This document shows positions 22,700 to 34,452 of a stretch of DNA of 64,000 nt, piece after piece; the stretch's first letter is position 1, and each line of letters starts with the position of its first letter. The translations under genes were made by a program, and so were the position numbers. The stretch is from Aphidius gifuensis (taxonomy: Eukaryota > Arthropoda > Insecta > Hymenoptera > Braconidae), in contig NC_057790.1 in NCBI RefSeq assembly GCF_014905175.1, positions 11,062,469 to 11,126,468 of the forward strand. The letters run 5' to 3'. The notes under the pieces were generated by a model. The model did no database searches. It saw only the letters and a program-made list of their open reading frames with translations, and had not been told where the DNA came from.

Positions 22700-24060
22700 T
22701 GCGATCTAAAGTACTGTCTGAAGCTAGGTTTTTCGGTATATACACCAATTATTTTCTTGCTGCGGTCTAAAATAATGCCATGGATATCTCTCAGAAGTAT
22801 TTCAGATCGTGGCGAGTCAAAAATTGGTAAACAGTACAGGCACTAGAAGCTCTATATATTATTATTGTCAATAAATATTATTATTATTTTATAAATATTA
22901 TTCCAACAATAGCTAGAAATTTATCAACTAGTTGATTAGTGAATAATTTTTGTCACACTATGATCTGAAATACCGACCGGCGATTCGTAGAAGTATTTCA
23001 GATCGCATCGAGATTTAACTTTGTATAAATTAGAGGCACTAGAAGCTCTATATATGAATATCATCAATGAATATTATTATTTTATGAATATTATTCCAAC
23101 AATAGTTACAAATTTAATATAACTAGTTGATTGGTAAATAATTTCTGTCACACTATGATCTAAAATACTGACTGGGAATTCGTGGAAGTATTTCAGATTG
23201 CATCGTGATCTAACTTTGTATAAATTAGAGGCACTAAAATCTCTATGTATTACTATCATCAATAAATATTATTATTTTATAATTATTTCATAAATATTAT
23301 TCCAACAATAGCTACAAATTCAATAACTAGTTGATTGATGAATAATTTTTGTCACACTATGATCTGAAATACCGACTGGAGATTCTTGGAAGTATTTCAG
23401 ATCGCATCGAGATTTAACTTTGTATGAATTAGGGGCACTAAAAGCTTTATATATAATTATCATCAATAAATATTATTATTTTATAAATATTATTCCAACA
23501 ATAGCTACAAATTCAATAACTAGTTGATTGGTGAATAATTTCTGTCACACTATGATTTAAAATACTGACTGGGAATTCGTGGAAGTATTTCAGATCGCAT
23601 CGAGATTTAACTTTGTATAAATTAGAGGCACTAAAAGCTCTATATATTACTATCATCAATAAATATTATTATTTTATAATTATTTTATAAATATTATTCC
23701 AACAATAGCTACAAATTCAATAACTAGTTGATTGATGAATAATTTTTGTCACACTATGATCTGAAATACCGACTGGAGATTCTTGGAAGTATTTCAGATC
23801 GCATCGAGATTTAACTTTGTATAAATTAGGGGCACTAAAAGCTCTATATATTACTATTATCAATAAATATTATTATTTTATAATTATTTTATAAATATTA
23901 TTTCAACAATAGCTACAAATTCAATAACTAGTTGATTGTTGAATAATTTTTATCACACTGTGATCTGAAATACTGACTGGAGATTCGCGGAAGTATTTCA
24001 GATCGCATCTGGGTTCAACTTGGTAAAAAGTACAGACACTGAAAGCTAATACATATGTAT
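22700..24060. repeat. Satellite-like tandem array, ~200-bp monomer, seven copies
   Basis: The landmark AAGTATTTCAGATCG recurs at 22795, 22991, 23186, 23390, 23583, 23787 and 23991, with steps of 196, 195, 204, 193, 204 and 204. Each monomer also carries GAGGCACTAAAAGCTCTATA, ATTATTCCAACAATAGCTAC and ATAACTAGTTGATTG. An 11-bp inverted repeat (ATCTGAAATAC..GTATTTCAGAT) spaced about 19 bases is present in nearly every monomer. The outer copies are the most diverged. Confidence 0.9.
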
Positions 24061-24966
24061 CAATAATATTCTTATAAAATACTGTTATTTAGGTATTATG
24101 TATTATTATTGTATATGTATTATTTCAACAATGATTACAAATACTGACAATTGATGAGTTCAAAATTCGTTGATTGGTTTTTTTCATTAATAAATTATGG
24201 CAACTTCGTAGTAGCACACACACACACAACAATAAAATATAAAGCAATATCCAAACGTTTTCCCGCAATATTTTGAGGCAGTGTTCAGCGTTGGATAGTT
24301 TGACGATAATGTCTGATAATGTCATACGTGCCTTGCAGTATCGCAGATCGCAGCAAAGATTCAAAAATATTGGCAAAACAATCCTGCGCAATAACCAGTG
24401 TACGCAACTACAGTTGTGCTTGCCAATGTTAATTTGTTAACTAATGTACTTATAATCTTCAACATGAGTCGTTTCATACAACTATTATTTTGATTAGTAA
24501 TAATAATGAGAGGCCCTAGAAATCACAGGAAATGATAAAAAATAAGGTATGGTGCGCGCAGCATCGCTACGCCTTTTTTAAACTTTCGCTGCCATATGAC
24601 ATACTGCTAATCAGATAGAGCAGGATGACCAACCAATATTCTCGGGCGAATCCATCAGATGCGGGACGCCAACTTGGTAAAAACTTTAAATATCGACAAA
24701 ATCGACAGAAATTTATTTTTTACAAAAAAACGGGGGGCCGGTTTATCATATATTTATATCTTTTTGAATACTGCACCGAAAAATCTGATAATAGGCTCAT
24801 TTGAAAGAGGAACCTCGATTTATATAGTCAAACTGTTGTTATTATTTTTTTTTGATCGCTCAATCAAAAGATATGGACTTGACGTCTTTATAATTTATTT
24901 ATTTTTTATAATTTATTTTTTTTTAATTTATATATAAAATTATATATAATAATTATATATATCAAT
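24061..24966. other. Spacer without a supportable gene
   Basis: Diverged satellite edge, a short CA run at 24210-24230 and AT-rich sequence. Open frames at 24125-24391 (minus) and 24659-24937 (plus) have no recognisable domain and are not called. Confidence 0.5.
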
Positions 24967-25138
24967 TATATATACTATTGGGCGAAAACGTGTATATAAT
25001 TTATATAAAATTTATATATAATTATATTATAGTTTATATAAAATTATATATATTTTATATAAAATTATATATAAATTTATTACTTTCATGAATTAAAGTT
25101 ATTCGTAATTATCTTAAATTTTATTTAAATCAAACAAA

Positions 25139-25215
25139 TCTTCATCAGGATTCGAACCGGGCCCTTCTGGTTGGGAGGCAGTATTTTACCTCGAAGCCAT
25201 TTATGATAGTTATGG
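25139..25215 (-). repeat. tRNA-Gly(CCC)-like sequence, left arm
   Basis: Read on the minus strand: TGGCTTCGAGGTAAAATACT (box A region), GCCTCCCAACCAG where the anticodon arm would be, then CCCGGTTCGAATCC with a perfect B box. It is an inverted near-duplicate of the copy at 25435-25512. Confidence 0.55.
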
Positions 25216-25434
25216 TAAAAATATAAATAAGAATATGACTTCTCTCAATTTTTTACTTTGTGCTTTTAATACCGATTTCATCTTTTTTTTCATAAAAATA
25301 TGAACAAAGAGATGCTAAAATTAAAATTTTATATATTTGAATAAAAGTCAGTAATAGAATTATGATTAAAACAACAAAGTAAAAAAATTGAGAAAAGTCA
25401 TATTCTTATTTATATTTTTACAATAATCTATCAT

Positions 25435-25512
25435 AAGATTTGTGGCTTCGAGGTAAAGTACTTGCCTCCCAACCAGAAGGGCCGGGGTTCGAATCGTGAT
25501 GGAAGATTTGTT
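25435..25512 (+). repeat. tRNA-Gly(CCC)-like sequence, right arm
   Basis: TGGCTTCGAGGTAAAGTACT, TGCCTCCCAACCAG and GGGGTTCGAATCG follow the same order as in the left arm. Both arms keep the A and B boxes of an internal RNA polymerase III promoter, pointing away from the centre of the palindrome. Confidence 0.55.
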
Positions 25513-25628
25513 TTTGATTTTTTTAAATTAAAATTTGAGATAATTTTTGAATAAAAACAATTCATGGGAGGGGCGGAGGGGGGGGGGGAATGTGATGAAA
25601 TTTATATATAATTTTATATAAAAAAAAA

Positions 25629-26010
25629 GACCTGGTAACGTTTGTTGGGGCGTGTGGCCCGCGTTACCCGTTGAAAATTAAAAATTTTCAATACTCCGGC
25701 TAGGGCCATGATTATTTCAAATTATTGCTGAAATATAATTTAACGGTTTACCAACAATAACATTACTCGAATCAAGGCTTTTTTTGGAGCCTTATAAACA
25801 TTTTATTTCAACTCTATGATGACATTTTTTGGTCCGTTTTTTTGATTTTTTTTTCGGCGAGTCATAACTTTTGTTATAATCAAGATAGGAAGTTCGTATT
25901 AGGCTCAAATTATGCGCCTTAGAAAAATCTAGTGACGGCATTGGGGGTTCTTTTTTTCTCTCAATAACAGTTTTCGAGCGAAAAAAAAGCCTATGGCTCC
26001 TAGCCTCCGT
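25629..26010 (+). mobile_element. Short Helitron-like copy (382 bp) with both termini
   Basis: It begins GACCTGGTAACGTTTGTT and ends GCCTATGGCTCCTAGCCTCCGT, the two termini of the family. It lies cleanly inside the TIR element, with TATATAA-type sequence on both sides, which defines the ends of the family. Interior words CATAACTTTTGTTATAATC and GTATTAGGCTCAAATTATGC tie it to the longer copies. Confidence 0.75.
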
Positions 26011-26166
26011 AATATATATAATTTTATATAAACTATTATATATAATCGTTATATATAAATTTTATATAAATTATATACACGTTTTCGCCCAATAGTATAT
26101 ATCATTGTTATATATAATTATTTATTTATTTATTTATTTATTTGTTTCATTAGCCCAACAGTATAT

Positions 26167-27240
26167 TAGGGCTTCATGCGGTACCGAGACTAGTCTCGGT
26201 CTCGCATGCGTCGTCTCGCGAGACGCGAGACCGAGACCGAGACCGCCTTGAATCAATAAAACGATACCGAGACCGAGACCGAGAGTATCGTCTGAAAGTC
26301 TCGCTAGTCTCGCGAGACTGAAAATTTTAAATAAATTTTTTTTTTTTTTTTTTTTCCCTCTTACCGTATCGAATCATATTGAAAAAAAAGAACTGTTATA
26401 TTCCTGCACAGTAAGACACTGCACAGTAGGGCACTGACGCCAGAGTCACAAGATATTTACAAGCCTTATGTATCAATGAAAATTGTAAAGACTTAAGTTA
26501 CGCCAATTATATTTTCCTCAACTGATATTTTTTGTATTTGATGTTTCAAAAGCAATGAATTACTTCTTGGAAAAAAAATACATATCGATGAAGTAAAAGA
26601 AAAAAAAAAAAGAAAATATACTATTTGTTCATGGCATTTCTAAAGACTTTTCTCAGACTAAATTAACGATTTTTAAATTTTCAAGATTCACTTTGAAAAT
26701 GCGTATTTCTTTCATTTTATTTTTTCTAGAAACAGAAAGATTATGTCTACTGTATTTACACAATTAGGACGTTCTGATGCTTCATCCTTGAAGTTGTTCA
26801 GTTCCTCTGTGGTCACGTTGAAGAAAACATCAAATTTTTTTTTATGAATTTAATAAATGAAAATAAAAAACAAACGTCGTATATAAAAATAATTCTCGTC
26901 ATAATTTTGTATGATTAATCAATTTTATTAATATTAAAATTAATAATCAATTTATTAATTAATATAATTCAATATTTATTGCATTATTTTATATTTTATA
27001 ATTTTAAAAAAATTAGGTAATACAATATTAATTGTTTTTATTTTACACGAATTTGATATACATGGTATTATTCAATCACTTTTTTTACTTTACTTAGACG
27101 AATAAATATTAGTATAAAAGCGAGACCCGGCGAGACTTGCGAGACGAGACCGAGACCGAGACCGAGACCTGGTGCGAACGAGCGAGACCGATACCGAGAC
27201 TCGTCGAATCTCGTCTCGTCTCGTACCGCATGAAGCCCTA
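26167..27240. mobile_element. hAT-like non-autonomous element (1074 bp) with 8-bp target duplication
   Basis: The terminal inverted repeats TAGGGCTTCATGCGGTAC are perfect over 18 bp and start with the hAT-type YARNG (TAGGG). Perfect 8-bp duplications CAGTATAT flank it at 26159-26166 and 27241-27248. Subterminal blocks are dense GAGACCGAGACC/CTCGGTCTCG repeats in both orientations. The AT-rich centre has no transposase. It is inserted in the LINE 3' region. Confidence 0.9.
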
Positions 27241-27413
27241 CAGTATATAACCGATATTAAGGGCTACAGTAAAATATACATATTTGAGTTAATATTCAAT
27301 AAATACAATAATTATATTCTCTTATTAAATAATATATTAAGCTAACCGCTTTTAATCATAATTATAATTAGGCTACCAGTCGTGTACATATAACTATTAA
27401 CAATTCTTAAAAT

Positions 27414-28970
27414 CTATTTATTGCCTGAGTTTTTTGATGCACGAACACATTCAAGTACAAACTTTGGTGAAATTGTATGCATTTCCTTAATTTTACTTAA
27501 TAATAATGTTTTTTTACACACCTCATTTGTAGCTCTAACCATTCTAGCTACTGGGGATGATGACGATACCCTGCTACCAGCAGGTGACATAATAAATGGT
27601 GAAATAGTTCTCAGATTTGTATTGATTGTATTGAGGCGAATGCCATTCAGGATGTCATTGCCATCTATTTCCCCGTGTAATAATTTGATGAAATAATTGA
27701 TAATTGCTGTTCCACGTCTGAATTTCATGCTCTCCATGTCAATCAGCAGGTGCAACGTATCGTCATCAGTACCCCTTGGTGGATATTTGCCATGCATCTT
27801 AAATATAAGAAACTTTTGAAAATTTCTAATTACTTTATTGTACAATTTCAATTGTTTTTTATTACGCAGTTGACAAATAATACTACAATAATCCAATTTA
27901 GACTGTACAAACGCGAAATACAAAGTCTTAATTGATGCCGGATTATTGAAACTTTGAGATATTCCAATCACAAACCCTAGTGCAGACATAGCCGACTTTA
28001 CTAAACCCACGAGGTGATAATCAAAAAGCATTTTGCTGTCAAATGATACACCAAGATCATTTATGACTATAGGTCGATTCAAAAGCCTACTATTCATGTG
28101 ATAATCAAATTTAATTGATGTTCTTGTTTTAAAGAAAGACATCACATTACATTTATCTATGTTGACATCAAGTTTGTTCATTACACACCAGCTGAGAAAC
28201 TTGTTGATGTTATTTTGAAGGAATTGACAGTCTGTTATTGAGGCAATAGGTAAAAACAGTTTCACATCATCAGCATAAATTAGAGTGTGATAAGTTGGCA
28301 AGTCGTTTATGTAAATGTTAAAAAGAAGTGGGCCCAGAATAGAACCTTGGGGCACCCCTGATGTTGGTGTAAATGGTAACGAATACGTACCATCAATACA
28401 CACGAAACTTTGCCTGTCCGTCAGATAGGACCAGATTAGATTAATAAGACAGATAGGTAGTTTAATGAGAATTAGTTTTTCAACAAGAATAATCCAATCT
28501 AATCTATCAAACGCCTTAGACATGTCCGTGTATATTACGTCAACTTGACCTTTACTATCTAATCTTGGTATAACATACTCTGTGAACTGCAACAGACTAG
28601 TACAGGTACTTCTTTTGGTGGTAAAACCATGCTGGTAGCATGATAAATATATACTAAAAAAAGACATAATCTCACTGCACAACGCTTTTTCAAAGAGTTT
28701 AGATATAACGGGTAGCAAAGACACTTGCCTGTAATTTTCAATCAACAATAAATTACCTTTTTTATGCAGTGGAATTACCTCTGTTTTTTTCCATGCTTTA
28801 GGATAGACACCAGAGCTTATGATAGAATTAAATAAGTAGTGGAGTGGATAGACCAAAGCGTCAGGACATATCTTGATAACTGACGATGATAGTCTATCCA
28901 GGCCCACAGTGTTTTTGTTCGATAAAGATAGCAACAGTCCAGCAACCCCAACTAATTCAACATACACCAA
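27414..28970 (-). pseudogene. LINE reverse transcriptase region
   Basis: A 518-residue minus-strand frame holds the reverse transcriptase blocks in order: LYNSIISSGVYP-type entry (here LFNSIISSGVYPKAWKKTEV), ENYRQVSLLPVISKLFEKAL, DMSKAFDRLD, SGVPQGSILGPLLFNIYIND, and the catalytic box YADDVKLF. A thumb-like region reading DLGVSFDSKMLF follows. In the family this enzyme copies the element RNA at the nicked target. The reading frame is long and the YADD is intact, but the N-terminal fusion to the endonuclease is missing sequence and out of frame, so the element as a whole is dead. Confidence 0.85.
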
Positions 28971-29656
28971 TTCTATTGATGCTATTATTATTAGTCGTTT
29001 TGTTATTGTCGATATCCTGACTTGTAAATGTTGGCAAGATTAAATCACCTGTAACTATGATATTACCTTTATTTTTTAGTAAAAACATCTGAAATAACTT
29101 GATAAAATTAATGACTATTTTACTATTACTGTTTATCATATCTGGTGGAATATAAATAACAAACAATCTATAAATAATATTTAAATGCACAGCAAATATC
29201 TCCAGTACTTCAATCTGTATAATTTCATCAATCTCTTTAGGCAGATTGATTATATGATGATGACTAAAATTATTATTTATTAATGCCATGAGAACACCAC
29301 CACATCTGGTTTTGAACAATTTAGATCTATCTTTCCTGGATACTTGGTAAATTGAGTTTTCAAAAAAATGACCTGACGAAATCGTATCGTCAAGCCACGT
29401 CTCGGTAACAACAATAATATCATATTGACACTGCAATGAATTAACGTACATATCTTTAGTTTTTTTTATTTTTAATACTACTGACATTCTGATAGAAAAT
29501 ATTCAGCTCACATTGAGAGGTGTGATCTAGTGTAGAAGAGTTGGAATATGTAGATTGTGAAATGATGGGTGATAGTGTACTGACAGTAGAACAAATTGTG
29601 TTAAACGAGTTTAAATTTTCTGATACACAGTAAAAAATAGTTGGTAAAATTAACAA
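28957..29656 (-). pseudogene. LINE endonuclease (AP-like) N-terminal fragment
   Basis: The pieces IFYQNVSSIKNK (29456-29656) and YDIIVVTETWLDDTI, followed by RCGGVLMAL and NIIVTGDL (28957-29487), are the first motifs of an apurinic-like endonuclease: Asn of xNVSSI, Glu of TETWL, and GDL where GDFN is expected. A frameshift in an A-run near 29460 separates the first two, and the C-terminal part with the catalytic histidine is deleted before the reverse transcriptase begins. Confidence 0.75.
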
Positions 29657-29800
29657 ATTCAGTTTGTTAATTTAGGTCCACCAACAAAACGTTTGTTAAT
29701 TTTACAAATTTTTGTTTGTAAAATGAAATTTACAAACAGCTGTTTGTTAATTTTACAAATACTTTTTGTTAAATTTTTTTTTTTTTGTTTAAGCAAAAAA
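29626..29800. mobile_element. One end of a CACAGTAAAAAAT-family MITE
   Basis: TA followed by CACAGTAAAAAATAG at 29624-29640 matches the terminus of the complete MITE at 52844. Short inverted words (TTTGTTAATTTTACAAAT) follow. The opposite end was not found, so the copy is truncated or rearranged. Confidence 0.5.
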
Positions 29801-30121
29801 AAAAAATGTATATTCATTTATATAATATTTTTTGATACGTAAATTTTATTATTTTTCTCATAACTAATCAATGAAATGACTCACTCTGTACATATATGAA
29901 TATTTATACAATATCATTTTATCAATTACAAAATTGACAAAAAATAATCTGTTACAATAACTAATTTTTTATCTGTAGACTCGTTTATATTCTAACTTTT
30001 TGTATGAGGTATAGATTGATAACTTCATGTATACATAATTCAAAAGTATTTTCTACAATATATCCTAAGCATGATGGTGAAATACCTTCTGTCTTCCAAC
30101 TTTGACAAATGAAATAAAACT

Positions 30122-30950
30122 TTAAATTATGTGAAAAATCATAAGGATTTTTCCGAAAGTTGGAAAACAATTAGTATTTGATGTACAAATAAATGTTTGT
30201 ATTATCAAATGTTCACCTCGAATATCAACACTATTACTTATAGAAATATAATTATTTGAATTTATATTTAACGTTTTGTTAATAATATCACAAAATTCAC
30301 TTGACTTTAAACTTATTATTTTTGTGTTGTTAATTTGTGGTTCGTCTTCAGAATATAGTTTTCTATTATTCCATGATTGTAGCATATATTTTCGATGACG
30401 ATTAGCCAGTGTATGTGCTATGTCTTTGAAATTTTTCAACTTGTATACGAAACTTTTTAAAAATCCATTTTTACTTTCGTATTTCATGGTCCAATGAATT
30501 CTTAGTGGTCCCATTTTATTTATAATCATTGGAAGATGTGTTATCAAATGATCTTTCATTATCAATGATGAATTAAATTCATAAATAATAAGACTATGAT
30601 GGTCTTTAATTAAAACTGTTAGTCTATCTAACATATCATAGCTTATTGTTGGAGCAAATACAATTTTCATAAATTCTATTAACAATAAAATAACTCTCCA
30701 TGATTCAATTTCGTTATTTCATCAGTTAAAAAAAGTGGTAAATAAGTTATCAAACAAAACATTTGAGCACCACGCTGACCTACTAATTTTGCGTTTTTAT
30801 TTAAATCTATTGGACATGGATGGTTAGATCTATTATGTGAGCCATAATCAAAAGTTGATATTTTATTATTTAAATTTGACAGATCGACAATACCTTGTTG
30901 TTGTGGTTTATCCAAAAGTAATTTATAGAGAGCGTGTCAATCCGGATGGT
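30122..30950 (-). pseudogene. CACTA-like (Tnp2-type) transposase C-terminal fragment
   Basis: Two minus-strand frames give the late part of a Transposase_21/Tnp2-like protein: HPCPIDLNKN..GQRGAQMFCLITYLPLFL (30679-30915), then HLPMIINKMGPLRIHWTMKYE and NFKDIAHTLANRHR (30122-30685). The signature HxPxxIxxxGPLxxxWTMxxE is characteristic of these insect elements. One frameshift separates the frames at about 30680. The N-terminal half is missing. The same family, in the opposite orientation, is at 55273-57600. Confidence 0.65.
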
Positions 30951-33030
30951 CGCCTGATGATGTTGATAATTTTCGAATAATCCAATAGGTAACACAACTC
31001 GTAGCACAGAAAACAACACCCCGGAAAAATTCACAGTCAATGTTAGGATTTAGGAAGGGTATATTTTGTAGGAATAATTATTTTACACAGTTATTTAATT
31101 AAATTTTTTTATGCACTGATAATATTATTTGTTTATTATTAATTTCTTTAAATGAATTAAATTTATTTTATTTATATTTTTATCAACTAAAATGATCAAT
31201 AATTTTTAATATAAATTTATGAAATTTGACTAAGTATTTAATTCAATTAGAATGATTTTAAATTTAGTTAGATGTTGGCCGAAAAAAAGTTATCACGAGA
31301 GTGACACTCCTTAAAATTAAAAATAAAATTATTCCCATAAAATTTAATTATTAGGTAGGGATGAAAAGTGAATGAAAAAATGAAATACAATGGTTCCCAT
31401 AGTAGTCAGCATATTGTAATTGTTTAAACATTTAATAAATAATAATTTAGCAACTTCAACGGATGTGGCGTCTCGCGTTGCAGAGGTGACTTTGTAAACT
31501 GCTTACCAAAATTTATATAAAAATTATAAAAATAAATTGTTTTATAAAAAATGCAAAATATGGATTTTTATTCCGTGTGAAAATAAAAATAAATAATTTA
31601 TTATGAAAAAGAAAATTTTTATTGCTCACTCGGCATCTATTGAATTTGTTAATTTATTATTTATTATTGATTATTTATTCTAATTTATACCAAGACGTAG
31701 CACTGAGTATTGTGAATCAATAAAATAAAATATTATCTGAAATAAAATATAGTTTGGCTTATTTTAACCACGTTATTGGTTAAAATTTATTAATTCTATA
31801 AAAAGTAAAATAACGACCACATGGTCCAAAGTTGCTGCTGTCACGTTTTACGCCTCGAAAATTGATCCTACCGTACCATTTTAGGGTAAATTCAGTGTTA
31901 TAACAAGAGTTTATTTAGTATATGTATTTGGTGTAAACTACATATATTTCACATATGTACAAGATTCATATCTATATAAATATATATGTAAATCAAGATA
32001 ATTATTTCATTTGTAATGAAATAATTATTGTAACCTGTCACACAAAGGTCAAGGTCAAGGTACACGATCAAAGTCCACGTCAGGCTCAATATCAACTAGC
32101 CTTTACTCAGCATACATATTATTGGTAAAGTTGGTGGTAATTTATTAATAAATCAATCATTTTGTTTAACGATATATTATTTATGTCAGAGTCCAGTTTT
32201 TATAAATTATATGTATTTAATTTGTGTACTAATTACGCGTCCATTTTCAGCAGCTGATTACCTTCCTAATTCACGTTCCTCATTTCCCTACCTTTCTAAT
32301 GTGTCTTAAGTGAGCAGGATATACAGGGTTAAATAATTACATATCAGGCAGGGTTATTTTATTGAGTAATTATTAATTATTCGATATTCAATCTGGCTAC
32401 GATATTTCAGAATATAAAAATAATATAAAAGTTATATACAACGATTATATATAATTTTTATATATGTAGTCTATATAAGCATTCATACAATACATTTTAT
32501 GCAAATTATGCAAAACTTTTATACTATTTTTGGCTCACTTTTATATAAAATTTATACATAAGAATTTTATAAAGTGATTATATATAATTTTTATAAAAAT
32601 TTCATATATGTATTTTTTTCGTGTGGGTGTATATTAAAATGAAAATGTTAACGTTCAAAATGATAAAATTCAGTACAGTGAGTACGTAAAAATGTATTAG
32701 TTGGATAACCTTGATGTAGATTTTCTATTAATTCTGTCCTTAATGATGATGAAAATAGCAGCGCGAAATTATTTAATAATTATCATCATACCTTAATAAT
32801 CCATTCAAAAAATTTAAAAAGAAAATTCCATTTAAATAATCAAGGTTGAAAGTAAATCCCATCGTCGAACGAAGTTTGGGCCCAATAGTATGTAATCCGT
32901 ATTGTGAATAAAGACAAACTCATAATAGTAAAAAATTTTTTAACGACAAGTGTAAATATGTGTTCTGCCACTATTCTTAAGTGTTGAAGTTGTCAACTTA
33001 CCCCATCTTTCGGCTAACACGCACTCATAA
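30951..33030. other. AT-rich stretch without a supportable gene
   Basis: No gene seen. A FTZ-F1/ERR-like half-site run (AAGGTCAAGGTCAAGG at about 32045) is present but isolated. Bases 32400-32625 contain TATATAAAAATT-type arms ending in ATTTTTTTCGTGTGGGTG, probably a decayed TIR element like that at 8953-9722. Confidence 0.45.
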
Positions 33031-33034
33031 TGTC

Positions 33035-33105
33035 CCCAGGCTACTAAGTTGCTTTATTTAGGCTTCTAAGTTGTTTTATTTAGGCTACTAAGTTGCTTTC
33101 CTAGT
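33035..33105. repeat. Short tandem repeat, ~27-bp unit, three copies
   Basis: AGGCTACTAAGTTGCTTTAT, AGGCTTCTAAGTTGTTTTAT and AGGCTACTAAGTTGCTTTCC follow one another, giving three units. Confidence 0.75.
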
Positions 33106-33825
33106 AATTCTTTACAACTAGACTTAGAAATTTTTGTCAAATAATTAGAATTATGATGAAGCGCTGTCTGGTGTGATACAACTTTAGCTATTCTATGCGA
33201 TCTGACTGCATTTTGAGTGTGTGTTAGTGTGTGTGTATCATTTGACGTAAGATTTGACATACTCGGACCTGTCATGTTGCAACTTGTTGATATTGTTGTT
33301 AATAAAACAAAAATTGATAGTTGTAATGAAAAATAACTGTGTTCTTTAAAATAAAAACTAGTTTAATTTTTGAAAAAGGAAAAAAAAAAAAATACTGGTT
33401 TTGTAATAGATAGTACTTTGAATTTAATTGTTTGATGTTTGTGATAACTATCAAATGAATTTAAAAAATTAATAATATGATTATCAGATATGAATTTGAA
33501 TTTTAATTCAAGCAACGAAGTTTGTTTTTTTTTGTCTTTTGTTCTTAGTTTAAAAAAATTTTTACTTTATTATATATTATAATTTTTTTTTTTTTTTTTA
33601 TCATTTCAATTGACGTTTATCATTTACCAGTTGAGTTTTTTATTATTTTTTTTATTTTAATTTTTATTGATCATGTTTATTTTTTTGTAAAGTCGTTTTT
33701 TATGAATGCAATCATCATTTTTAATTTATCATTTTAATTTTCTTTTTGTTTTTTTTTTTTTTGCTCGCCCTGGACCCGCATTACGGCCCAACACAATTAC
33801 GCGGTAATGCCTACGTGATGAAAAA

Positions 33826-33950
33826 TAATATGTGATACTCGTGCCTAAAATAGGACTAAGTCTCGCCTCCGCCTGGATGTTTCCACTCTGTCTCGGGTAT
33901 CACTCACCGCGTTTGACTAAGTCCTATTTTATGCACTTGTATCACAAAGT
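33826..33950. repeat. Foldback with 32-bp arms
   Basis: TGTGATACTCGTGCCTAAAA continues TAGGACTAAGTC at 33830, and the complement GACTAAGTCCTATTTTATGC continues ACTTGTATCACA at 33916-33947, separated by a GC-richer loop of about 55 bases. Surrounding bases 33765-34015 are also less AT-rich and probably belong to the same element. Confidence 0.7.
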
Positions 33951-34174
33951 ACTATAACATGCTATAGTTCCTCGATTAACTGTCTGAGAAGATAACTGGC
34001 TAAAATGTCACGTTACAATATATAATAGTTTATATGAAATTATATATATTTTTTATATAAATTTTATGAAAATTTTTATCACATTTCCCCCTTTCTCTCT
34101 TTCTCTCCCATGAATTGATTTTATTGAAAAATTTTCTTAAATTTTAATGAAAAAAAAATCAAAAATAAATCTTA

Positions 34175-34430
34175 TGTTAAGTTAGTAGGTGTGGAAGTTG
34201 AAATAATTATTATATAGTTATTATTGTTCAGATAATTAAATGTATTTATTAAATTAAATATTAAACCACGATGAATATACGTGTTGCCAGTTCAAGGCAG
34301 TCAGCAAGAAGAGACATATTGCGTCAGCGCGTGAACACATATCACATGACCAGTACAGGCCTCAGGCCCGTATCAATACAAATAAGTTACCTAACAGTGT
34401 CGTAGTTTGCATGTATATATTCACCACCCA
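34175..34430 (-). repeat. Probable Copia 3' LTR
   Basis: After the Copia coding end (minus strand), a purine-rich tract GAGAGTGGGTGG at about 34436-34425 is followed by TGAATATATACATG. The block runs to TAACA at 34175; an internal TGTTAGG also occurs at 34396. Purine tract, TG start and CA end fit an LTR of 220-250 bp, but the left boundary is ambiguous and there is no partner LTR. Confidence 0.5.
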
Positions 34431-34452
34431 CTCTCAAACTACAAAACGTCAT

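Larger units (their letters stand above)
24967..26103. mobile_element. Large TIR/foldback element hosting a Helitron-like insertion
   Basis: The left end TATACTATTGGGCGAAAACG continues TGTATATAATTTATATAAAA, and the reverse complement closes at 26048-26100. Inner arms (about 25139-25275 and 25375-25512) are also inverted copies of each other and each contains a tRNA-like sequence. Bases 25629-26010 are a separate Helitron-like insertion. Without that insertion the element would be about 0.75 kb. Flanks are TA-rich, so the target duplication cannot be resolved. Confidence 0.75.
26117..29656 (-). mobile_element. Non-LTR retrotransposon (Jockey/CR1-like LINE), 5'-truncated
   Basis: On the minus strand the endonuclease and reverse transcriptase pieces are followed by a 3' untranslated region and an AAAT microsatellite tail (TTTA repeats at about 26120-26147), a typical LINE end. 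The 3' region is interrupted by the hAT-like element at 26167-27240. The 5' end stops at a CACAGTAAAAAAT-type MITE terminus at about 29626-29640. ORF1 is absent. Confidence 0.8.

Noticed and set aside
22700..24060. CRISPR-like array of regularly spaced repeats
   Set aside because: The whole ~200-bp monomer is repeated, with no unique spacers, in a eukaryotic genome; it is a satellite.
32041..32066. Nuclear-receptor half-site run (AAGGTCAAGGTCAAGG)
   Set aside because: Isolated in repeat-rich intron DNA with no promoter or conserved context; expected by chance.
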